NCBI RefSeq assembly: GCF_028369295.1
Contig: NZ_JAQMYP010000082.1
Span: forward strand, 1-34,628
DNA: 34,628 nt
Source of the DNA: Streptomyces sp. HD
Lineage (GTDB): Bacteria; Actinomycetota; Actinomycetes; Streptomycetales; Streptomycetaceae
Direction: 5' to 3'
Positions 28,794 through 34,628 of the stretch are shown in pieces. The translations under genes were made by a program, and so were the position numbers. Position 1 is the stretch's first letter. Every line of letters begins with the position of its first letter. Below the pieces are notes generated by a model, which was not told the DNA's origin, made no database searches, and saw only the letters and a list, made by a program, of their open reading frames with translations.

Positions 28794-30368
28794 CTACTGG
28801 CAGTCCTGCCCGCTGTTGATGCACTGGACCACCTGGTTCATCGTGTTCTCGTCGAAGAAGTTGATGAAGTCGTTGTGGTCGGTGATCGCCTTGTGCAGCT
28901 GGTCCGGGAAGGAGTCCACCGCGAAGGCGTTCTGGACCTGTCCGTTCTGGATCTGCGGGGCCTGAACGTCGTAGACCAGACGGACCTGGAGCTGGGGGAT
29001 CGCCTGGAAGCCGTTGGCGCAGGTGCCGTCGCCCTGGACGAACGCCACGTGCGTGCGGTGGTTGGCGCTGTCGATGTTCTGACCGTCCCAGCAGCTCTGG
29101 AAGTTGCTCGTCCGGACCACCGAACTGCCCTCGGGGCAGATCGGCAGCTTGTCGTGCAGCTGGACCTTGTCCTCGAAGCCGGTGCAGCTCCAGTTGGCGT
29201 TGGCGTTGTTGTTGCCGTTGACGAAGGACTTGGCGTCACCGGTGATGATGCGCAGGGCCTGCGGCATCGCGACGACATCGCTCGTCTTGTTGCCGACGAA
29301 CTTCAGCTGGGCCTCGCTGGCCTGGACGATCGTGCCGACATTGCCGTCCTGACCGCCGCCGGGGGCGTTCGCGTCGATGTCGTTCTGGCCGTCCTGCACG
29401 CGCAGCACCGGCCAGAAGTACGACGACTTGTCACCCTGGTTCTGGCAGGACGTGTCGCCGTTCGCCAGGTCCTGGTCGCTCGCGAACGCGTTGTTCGCCT
29501 GGTTGCCGACGTAGTCGTGCTGGTGCTGGGCACCGTTGGAGACACCGGGGGCGACGATCACGTTGTCCGAGTTGCGGTTCTCGTTCTCGTTGGTACCGCA
29601 GTTCGTGGTGAAGCTGCCCGTCGAACCGGAGTCGCCGTTCGCGGGGAGCCCGTTCGCGCCCACGCCCAGCTGGGCGTTGCCCTGGACCTGGGTGATGTCG
29701 ACGAAGTCGTCCGCGTTCGGACCGTTGCCGGCCTGACCGCCGTTGCCGCCCTGGTCCTGTCCGCCGCCGTCCTGGCCGCCCTGGTCCTGACCGTCGTTGT
29801 TCTGACCGTCCTGGTTCTGGTCCTGACCGTCGTTGTTCTGGTCCTGACCGTCCTGGTTCTGGTCGCCGTCCTGCTGGCCGTCGTTGGTCTGAGGCTGCTC
29901 GGCCGGGACGCCCTGGCACTGGGCGAGCTGGTCGAGGCCCTGCGGTCGCTGGCCGCCGGCCCGGTTGATGTTGATGCCGATCCGGTCGAGCGTGGCCACA
30001 CGCTTGGACTTCAGCGGGCCGAGGATGGCGTTGTTGACGAAGTTGGCGTCCCCCGCCTGGGCCTGCCGCGTCTCGGCGAGACGCTTGTAGGCTTCCGTGA
30101 CCTGCCTGTCCAGCAGCGCCAGCTCCTTGGCGACGCCCCTGCGCGCGCTCTTCGGCACCTTCGTCAGCTGTTGGCCGACGTCAGGGCAGTTGATCGTCGC
30201 GACCTGGGCGTTCGCGGACTTCGTCTGGTTCCACCCAGAGTTGTCCTCGTGCGCCGAAGCATAGAAGTTGGCCCATACAAGCCCGCCCCCACCGAGCGCT
30301 AGGGCCGCCGATGCGGCTATGGCCTTGGTGGCCAGCGGCGTACGGCGTTTTCGAATGTTGCGTCCCAT
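28794..30368 (-). CDS. Secreted DUF1996 protein with Gln/Asp/Gly/Asn-rich linker
   Basis: The 524-residue protein begins with a basic segment and a hydrophobic stretch (about 14-34), a signal peptide or anchor ending near A-S-A. A helical part (about 50-150) follows, then about 50 residues of G-Q-D-Q-N-N-D-G-Q-type repeats (about 163-215). The C-terminal half is a DUF1996 domain with H-Q-H-D-Y-V-G-N near 285-292, S-Y-F-W-P-V-L-R-V near 317-325, and late cysteines. DUF1996 occurs in actinobacterial and fungal secreted proteins; its activity is unknown. It is exported and may bind the cell surface or a glycan. The two-component pair upstream on the same strand could control it. The ATG follows CAGAGGAGTT, a good ribosome site. 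Confidence 0.88.
   Translation of the reverse strand: MGRNIRKRRTPLATKAIAASAALALGGGGLVWANFYASAHEDNSGWNQTKSANAQVATINCPDVGQQLTKVPKSARRGVAKELALLDRQVTEAYKRLAETRQAQAGDANFVNNAILGPLKSKRVATLDRIGININRAGGQRPQGLDQLAQCQGVPAEQPQTNDGQQDGDQNQDGQDQNNDGQDQNQDGQNNDGQDQGGQDGGGQDQGGNGGQAGNGPNADDFVDITQVQGNAQLGVGANGLPANGDSGSTGSFTTNCGTNENENRNSDNVIVAPGVSNGAQHQHDYVGNQANNAFASDQDLANGDTSCQNQGDKSSYFWPVLRVQDGQNDIDANAPGGGQDGNVGTIVQASEAQLKFVGNKTSDVVAMPQALRIITGDAKSFVNGNNNANANWSCTGFEDKVQLHDKLPICPEGSSVVRTSNFQSCWDGQNIDSANHRTHVAFVQGDGTCANGFQAIPQLQVRLVYDVQAPQIQNGQVQNAFAVDSFPDQLHKAITDHNDFINFFDENTMNQVVQCINSGQDCQ
29725..29880 (-). repeat. In-frame low-complexity repeat in the DUF1996 gene
   Basis: Tandem variants of tcctgaccgtcgttgttctg, 12 to 30 bases long, encode the Gln/Asp/Asn/Gly linker. 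The copies differ by whole codons, so the tract can change length without breaking the frame. Confidence 0.8.
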
Positions 30369-30570
30369 GGAACTCCTCTGACTTCCTTTTTCGGGGCATC
30401 GAGGCGCCCGACAGGAGTGAAGCGGCTCCCATTCATACGGAGGGGGTCCCAGGGGTGTTCAGTCGTCCCGGAAATTGTTGAGAGATTCGTGAGAACGCTG
30501 TGTGCTCAACAGCCCCCGAAACACCAGGAGTTGTTGATCCCGCACGACGGGTGAATCGGCCGGTCCGATA

Positions 30571-31224
30571 TCACCGGCCGTGGTCGAGATACGCGAGAAC
30601 CGCCAGCACGCGACGGTTGTCGTCGTCCGACACCTCCAGGCCCAGTTTGGCGAAGATATTGGCGGTGTGTTTGGCGATCGCCCGTTCCGTGACGACTAGG
30701 CGGTCGGCGATCGCCGCGTTGGTCCGCCCCTGCGCCATCAGCTCCAGCACCTCGGTCTCCCGAGGCGTGAGCCGGGCCAGCGGCTGGTCGTCGGCCGCGC
30801 GCCGGGTCAGCAGCTGCTGGATCACCTGCGGGTCCATCGCGGTCCCGCCCGCCGCGACCCGCCGTACGGCGTCCACGAACTGCTCCGCGTCGAACACCCG
30901 GTCCTTCAGCAGATACCCCACCCCGCCGCTGCCGTCGGCGAGCAACTCCCGCGCGTACAGCTGCTCCACGTGCTGCGACAGCACCAGCACCGGCAGTCCG
31001 GGCTTCTTCCGCCGGGCCTCCAGCGCACACTGCAGCCCCTCGTCGGTGTTGGTCGGCGGCAGACGTACGTCGACCACGGCGACGTCCGGCTCCAGCTCGG
31101 CCAGCGCCCGGGACAGCTCGGGGCCGGTCTCGACGGCCGCCGCGATCTCGAAGTCGTAGGCCTGAAGGAGCCGGACGAGTCCGTCGCGCAGGAGGAACAG
31201 GTCTTCGGCTAGGACAACGCGCAA
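30571..31224 (-). CDS. NarL/LuxR-type response regulator
   Basis: The 217-residue regulator has a receiver domain (about 1-120) with acidic E7/D8, phospho-acceptor D52 in V-V-D-V-R-L-P-P, and K107 in Y-L-L-K-D. The LuxR-type helix-turn-helix is near 150-210 (L-T-P-R-E-T-E-V-L-E-L-M-A-Q-G, then A-I-A-K-H-T-A-N-I-F-A-K-L-G-L). The start is TTG at 31224, required because M-R-V-V-L-A-E-D is the normal receiver start and no ATG or GTG fits; GGAG lies five bases upstream. The gene overlaps the kinase gene by 16 bases, so the two are translationally coupled. A 202-base gap separates it from the DUF1996 gene, a possible target. Confidence 0.93.
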   Translation of the reverse strand: MRVVLAEDLFLLRDGLVRLLQAYDFEIAAAVETGPELSRALAELEPDVAVVDVRLPPTNTDEGLQCALEARRKKPGLPVLVLSQHVEQLYARELLADGSGGVGYLLKDRVFDAEQFVDAVRRVAAGGTAMDPQVIQQLLTRRAADDQPLARLTPRETEVLELMAQGRTNAAIADRLVVTERAIAKHTANIFAKLGLEVSDDDNRRVLAVLAYLDHGR

Positions 31225-32501
31225 GGAATCTCCATGGTGACCATGGTGGGGCCGCCCGCGGGAGAGCTGACGGCGAGGACGCCGTCGAATGTACCCAGTC
31301 GCCGCTCCACCCCGGCGAGGCCCGAACCGGCCGCGATCGCCGCGCCGCCCCTGCCGTTGTCGGTGACGCAGACACGCAGCAGGCCCGCGCTCTCCTGTAC
31401 GTGATGCAGGTCGATCCAGATCCGGTCGGCACCCGAGTGCTTGACCGCGTTGGTGAGCACCTCGCTGACCGCGAAGTACGCCGCGGACTCCACGGGCGCC
31501 TCCGCACGCCCGGGCAGTTCCACGTTCACCTCGGTCGCGACCGGCAGCCGCAGCGCCAACGCCCGTACGGCGTCACCCAGTCCGCGCTCGGCGAGCACCG
31601 GCGGATGGATGCCGCGCACCAGGTCGCGCAGCTCGGCGAGCGCGTCCACGGAGGACTGCCGGGCCTGCGCGACGAGCTGCCTGGCCTGCTCGGGGTCCTT
31701 GTCGAGCAGCATCTCGATGGTGCCGAGATCCATCCCCATCGCCACCAGCCGCGCCTGCGCCCCGTCGTGCAGATCGCGTTCGATACGGCGCAGTTCGGCG
31801 GCGGAGGTGTCGACGGCGTCCTGCCGGGTTTCCGTCAACACCCTTACGCGTTCCGCCAGTTCGCCCTGGTTGGGGCTGAGGACGGCCCGGGTGAGCCGGA
31901 AGTGGGCCTGGAGCAGACGCGGGGTGTAGAAGTGCGCGAAGACGAGCAGTACGAGCGCCAGGGCACCGGCACCGAGCGCGGACGCCTGACCGGTCACCGG
32001 CACGAAGCCGTACCAGTACGTGCCGCCGCCGGCGTCCGCGAACGCCCGCCACAGCCCGGCCGCGATCGCGAAACCCTCCAGCGGATAGAAGAGCAGCACG
32101 GCCGGCAGCAGCGCGGTGACGAACCCCGCCGTCATGTCCACCGGCAGCCACCGCAGATCCCGCCAGGTCGCCGGGTCGCCCAGCATGCCGAAGGTGCGCG
32201 ACCACGGATTGCTGGCGACCCACGGCGACGGCACCTGCCGGTACGCCGACGGGATCCGCACCCCGCCCCACTGCGCCGCGAGGACCCGCCGCCAGTCGGC
32301 GAACGCCCGTACCCCCGTGAGCACCCACGGCGTCGTGACGATGCCGACGCCGATCGGTATCAGCGCGATGGACACGAGGGAGAGCACGAGACAGAGGACG
32401 GCCCCCGGCAGGGAGATCAGCGCCAGCGCCAGCCCCCGCAGCGCGGCGAGCCCCATGCCCCGTGCCCTCGAACGCCGCCCGCTCTTCATGTCGTTGGTCA
32501 T
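31209..32501 (-). CDS. NarL-family sensor histidine kinase
   Basis: The 430-residue membrane kinase has an N-terminal sensor region with four hydrophobic segments (about 20-62, 122-148, 165-190). A HisKA_3 domain follows with phospho-acceptor H245 in E-R-D-L-H-D-G-A-Q-A-R-L, and a HATPase domain with E-V-L-T-N-A-V-K-H and D-N-G-R-G-G. Its sensor is of the actinobacterial multi-pass type with almost no outer loop, so it probably senses membrane state. It would phosphorylate D52 of the partner regulator. ATG 32501 is the first plausible start, with an alternative at 32489; neither has a strong ribosome site. Upstream in-frame residues are antisense to the SDR gene and rejected. Confidence 0.93.
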   Translation of the reverse strand: MTNDMKSGRRSRARGMGLAALRGLALALISLPGAVLCLVLSLVSIALIPIGVGIVTTPWVLTGVRAFADWRRVLAAQWGGVRIPSAYRQVPSPWVASNPWSRTFGMLGDPATWRDLRWLPVDMTAGFVTALLPAVLLFYPLEGFAIAAGLWRAFADAGGGTYWYGFVPVTGQASALGAGALALVLLVFAHFYTPRLLQAHFRLTRAVLSPNQGELAERVRVLTETRQDAVDTSAAELRRIERDLHDGAQARLVAMGMDLGTIEMLLDKDPEQARQLVAQARQSSVDALAELRDLVRGIHPPVLAERGLGDAVRALALRLPVATEVNVELPGRAEAPVESAAYFAVSEVLTNAVKHSGADRIWIDLHHVQESAGLLRVCVTDNGRGGAAIAAGSGLAGVERRLGTFDGVLAVSSPAGGPTMVTMEIPCALS

Positions 32502-32553
32502 GCCGTCAGTCTCGCGGAGCCGACAGCGCCGGTCACGGGGCAGAACCCCCGGA

Positions 32554-33576
32554 TCAGGGGGTGGTGCCAGATACACCCCCCTCGGCCGCCGCGAGGACCT
32601 TCGCCTCCACCTCCGGATCGAGGCCCTTGACGGTCCGGTCCGGCCGCTGGGGCGCCGTGCCGCCGATGTCCTGGAGCCAGCGCCAGGTGTCGGCGACGGT
32701 CTCGGCGACGGGGCGGCAGCGCAGCCCCGTGGCGACGGCCCGGGACACATCGGCACTGTGCAGGGCGTCGTGCATGTCGCTGCCCGGCGGCACCCACACC
32801 GGCAGCTGGATCCACGGCTCGATGCCCGCGTCCAGGATCACCTCCGGCTCGGTCCAGCGCAGCTCGGCGCTCCCGCCGACGGTGGCGACACAGGCGTCGA
32901 GCAACTCGCCCATAGTGGCGTGTCCTTGGCGGCTCATCAGGTTGTACGGCCCGCTCAACTCCTGTTCCACCGCCCCCAGGATCCACTCCGCGAGGTCGCG
33001 GATGTCGACGTACTGGAGGGGCAGGTCCCGCGGCCCGGGCGCCAGCACCGGACCGCCGCGCGCGATCCGTCCCAGCCACCAGGGCAGCCGCCCGACGTTC
33101 TCGTGCGGCCCGAGCAGCAGCCCGGCCCGCACCAGTACGGAGCGGTCCGCCCCGAACTCCTCGACGGCGGCCAGCTCGCCGCCCCGCTTGTCGCGCAGGT
33201 AGTCGGTCTGCTCCGCGTCGGCCGCGGCGCCCTCGACCAGCGGCGCGTCCTCGGCGTACCCGGCGGGCGGGGCCCACTTGTACACCGAGCAGCTCGACAC
33301 GTACACATACCGCCCGGCGCGGCCCCGCAGCAGCCGCGCCGAGTCCCGTACGGCTCGCGGCGCCGCCGACCAGGTGTCGACGACGGCGTCCCACTCACCC
33401 TCGGCGAGGGCGGCGAGCCCGTCCGGTGAGGTGCGGTCACCCTGCAGTGACCGCACCCCGGCGGCAGGCTCGTGCAGCCCCCGGTTGAAGACGGTGACGT
33501 CCCAGCCCCGCCCGAGAGCCGCCTCCACGACGGCCCGCCCCGCGAACTCCGTACCACCCAGAACCAGAAGTCTCAT
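32554..33576 (-). CDS. NAD(P)-dependent epimerase/reductase-like SDR protein
   Basis: The 340-residue protein has an extended short-chain dehydrogenase fold. The N-terminal L-V-L-G-G-T-E-F-A-G (about 4-13) is the dinucleotide-binding loop in the atypical G-x-x-x-x-x-G form. Y-V-Y-V-S-S-C-S-V-Y near 90-99 follows. The catalytic-type Y-x-x-x-K may be Y-L-R-D-K near 125-129. Q-Y-V-D-I-R-D-L-A-E-W near 188-198 is a typical late motif. It is cytosolic; substrate unknown. It ends 52 bases before the histidine kinase and could be the first gene of that unit. Confidence 0.85.
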   Translation of the reverse strand: MRLLVLGGTEFAGRAVVEAALGRGWDVTVFNRGLHEPAAGVRSLQGDRTSPDGLAALAEGEWDAVVDTWSAAPRAVRDSARLLRGRAGRYVYVSSCSVYKWAPPAGYAEDAPLVEGAAADAEQTDYLRDKRGGELAAVEEFGADRSVLVRAGLLLGPHENVGRLPWWLGRIARGGPVLAPGPRDLPLQYVDIRDLAEWILGAVEQELSGPYNLMSRQGHATMGELLDACVATVGGSAELRWTEPEVILDAGIEPWIQLPVWVPPGSDMHDALHSADVSRAVATGLRCRPVAETVADTWRWLQDIGGTAPQRPDRTVKGLDPEVEAKVLAAAEGGVSGTTP

Positions 33577-33662
33577 GCCGACGACTCTGCCCGGTGGCGG
33601 CGCGGGACGGAACAGAGCTCTGCCGTCGGCAGACAGCTTTCACGCCGGAGCGGCCGGGGAGG

Positions 33663-34214
33663 TCAGTGTCCGGCAGGCGGAGCGTACTTGTAGCCCACCC
33701 GCCGCACGGTCAGGATGGCGTCCCGGTGCTCGGCGCCCAGCTTGCGGCGCAGCCGGGCGATATGGACGTCGACGGTACGGCCGTCGCCCACATGCCCGTA
33801 GCCCCACACCGTCGTCACCAGCTGGTCGCGCGTGTGCACGCGATGGGGGTGGGCCACGAGGTGGGCGAGCAGTTCGAACTCCAGGTAGGTGAGGTCGAGT
33901 TCACGCCCGTCGACGGCGGCGGTGCGCCGGACGTTGTCGACGGTGACGAGGGAGTCCCCGCTGGGATCGGCCGCCGCCGCGACCGGCGGCTGCCGGTCGG
34001 CCGGGACCAGCACCAGATAGCCGATCATCGGCGGCTGCCCCGGCAGCGTGGGCAGGGAGTGCTGGGGAGCGGGCAGCCAGGTGGCACCCGGCGGCAGCAG
34101 GTCCGCGACGTCGATCACCTCGTCCCGGTCGACGGCCCGCAGATGATGCCGAGCGCCGTTCGGGACAGGGGAGTTGAGCGTGGCGGCGGTGGAGAGAGAT
34201 CGGGTGTTCGCCAT
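33663..34214 (-). CDS. glnRII: OmpR-type winged-helix regulator without receiver, probable GlnRII
   Basis: The 183-residue protein has an OmpR/GlnR-type winged helix at about 90-180 (L-T-Y-L-E-F-E-L-L-A-H-L, V-D-V-H-I-A-R-L-R-R-K-L-G, V-R-R-V-G-Y-K-Y). The N-terminal 85 residues are Pro-rich and lack a receiver aspartate, so phosphorylation is unlikely. In S. coelicolor the GlnR paralogue GlnRII (SCO2213) lies next to the SCO2214-SCO2217 genes matching those here and binds glutamine synthetase promoters; order and domain type support orthology. The assignment uses remembered synteny. ATG 34214 has a weak ribosome site; a better GGAGGAGG lies further upstream at 34249-34256. An 83-base gap separates it from the short Cys-Cys ORF. 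Confidence 0.7.
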   Translation of the reverse strand: MANTRSLSTAATLNSPVPNGARHHLRAVDRDEVIDVADLLPPGATWLPAPQHSLPTLPGQPPMIGYLVLVPADRQPPVAAAADPSGDSLVTVDNVRRTAAVDGRELDLTYLEFELLAHLVAHPHRVHTRDQLVTTVWGYGHVGDGRTVDVHIARLRRKLGAEHRDAILTVRRVGYKYAPPAGH

Positions 34215-34296
34215 GAGAGGTCAGCTCTTTCGCGCGAGAGGTCCGTCGGAGGAGGAACGCCTTGTCGCGCCGGCCGAAGGCCGAGAAGGTACGGCT

Positions 34297-34419
34297 TTAC
34301 AGGGCCCGCGCGTTCACCGCGCGGCAACACACCCGGTCGAAGTCGTGGTGCTGACGGGAAGGCCAGAAGGGCTCAAGGTCATGGCGACCCGTCGCGGAGT
34401 ACTTCTGGAAGCTGGCCAT
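34297..34419 (-). CDS. Short Cys-Cys peptide ORF, possible leader peptide before the GlnRII-like gene
   Basis: ATG 34419 opens a 40-codon frame ending R-V-C-C-R-A-V-N-A-R-A-L and TAA. A GGGGAC lies directly before the ATG. The segment S-R-Q-H-H-D-F-D-R-V-C-C-R is like the R-x-H-x-D-L-x-R-V-x-x-x-C core of short actinobacterial leader peptides that regulate downstream genes through cysteine supply; I recall that family, but it was not checked. Position on the same strand, 83 bases before the GlnRII-like start, fits an upstream ORF. The frame is open further upstream to 34554, but that part has no ribosome site. It could also be a small independent protein. Confidence 0.5.
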   Translation of the reverse strand: MASFQKYSATGRHDLEPFWPSRQHHDFDRVCCRAVNARAL

Positions 34420-34560
34420 GTCCCCATTGAAGCAGAAGCCCGCCCCGGACGGGACCCTTCGGCTCCTCTCTCTGGCTGTTTTTCCCAGGTCAGCGACGTG
34501 ATGTTGATCGCTTGCCCGGAGAGCTGTCCCATTCCGTGGACAGTGGGCGCACAAGCAGAA

Positions 34561-34628
34561 GGGGGGGGGGCCCCCCCCCCCCGCCGCCCCCCCCCCCCCC
34601 CCCCCCCCCCCCCGCGGCCCCCCCCCCC
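34561..34628. other. Homopolymer G/C run at the contig end, probable sequencing artefact
   Basis: Ten G are followed by twelve C and then almost only C, interrupted by a few G. No real gene or structural element explains this. The pattern looks like poor base calls or bad consensus at an assembly edge, and should not be interpreted. Confidence 0.8.

Noticed and set aside
29725..29880. Repeats in the DUF1996 gene as a CRISPR array
   Set aside because: Repeats vary in length by whole codons, have no unique spacers, and encode a continuous low-complexity linker.
30476..30511. TGTTGAG/CTCAACA inverted pair in the gap between the response regulator and DUF1996 genes
   Set aside because: Seven-base arms with a 22-base gap are expected by chance; no promoter hexamers fit around it.
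33619..33633. TCTGCCG/CGGCAGA as a terminator between the winged-helix and SDR genes
   Set aside because: The stem is only seven bases with a one-base loop, too tight to be convincing.

Overview
The window is high-GC, tightly packed actinobacterial DNA, almost certainly from a Streptomyces. The genes show strong third-position G/C bias, several start with GTG or TTG, and most families are typical streptomycete ones. From memory, the gene order closely follows the S. coelicolor SCO2213-SCO2241 block: glutamine synthetase end, glnE, PAP2, malR-malEFG, aglA, bifunctional pullulanase, PP2C, TetR, reductase, diiron protein, sigma-like protein, TPR protein, lipoprotein, DUF1996, two-component system, SDR, GlnRII-like regulator. 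That comparison was not run. The last 68 bases are runs of G and C and look like a low-quality contig end.

Layout. (1) 1-5376: the last 23 codons of a glutamine synthetase, VOC and PPOx-fold genes on the minus strand, glnE (glutamine synthetase adenylyltransferase) and a PAP2 membrane phosphatase. (2) 5519-20727: a maltodextrin/starch island. It holds malR (LacI family) divergent from malE-malF-malG, then aglA, a decayed secreted alpha-amylase with an intact starch-binding domain (minus), an intact secreted alpha-amylase (plus), and an 1802-residue secreted amylase-pullulanase. (3) 20803-25603: a PP2C/SpoIIE phosphatase with a degenerate receiver domain, a CHMI-family isomerase, and a minus-strand module of diiron protein, ferredoxin reductase and TetR regulator. 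(4) 25679-30368: a membrane protein with a vestigial sigma-factor-like N-terminus, a TPR protein, a small lipoprotein and a DUF1996 secreted protein. (5) 30571-34419: a NarL-type two-component pair, an SDR-family protein, an OmpR-type winged-helix regulator (probably GlnRII) and, just upstream of it, a 40-codon Cys-Cys peptide ORF that may be a leader.

How it works together. The extracellular amylase and pullulanase would cut starch and branched dextrins. MalE, anchored as a lipoprotein, would deliver maltodextrins to the MalFG permease. No ATPase is encoded here, which fits the shared MsiK ATPase known in Streptomyces. AglA would release glucose inside the cell. A 5-2-5 inverted motif, GMAAG-NN-CTTKC, sits at the malR/malE, amylase and pullulanase promoters and is a good candidate MalR operator. 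The island is flanked by nitrogen-assimilation genes.

Points that deserve most attention: the amylase remnant whose frame is restored for the CBM20 domain, the sigma-like membrane protein, the Cys-Cys leader-type ORF before the GlnRII-like gene, two long palindromic elements (one forming the coding tail of the PAP2 gene), and a TTA codon near the end of the PP2C gene.
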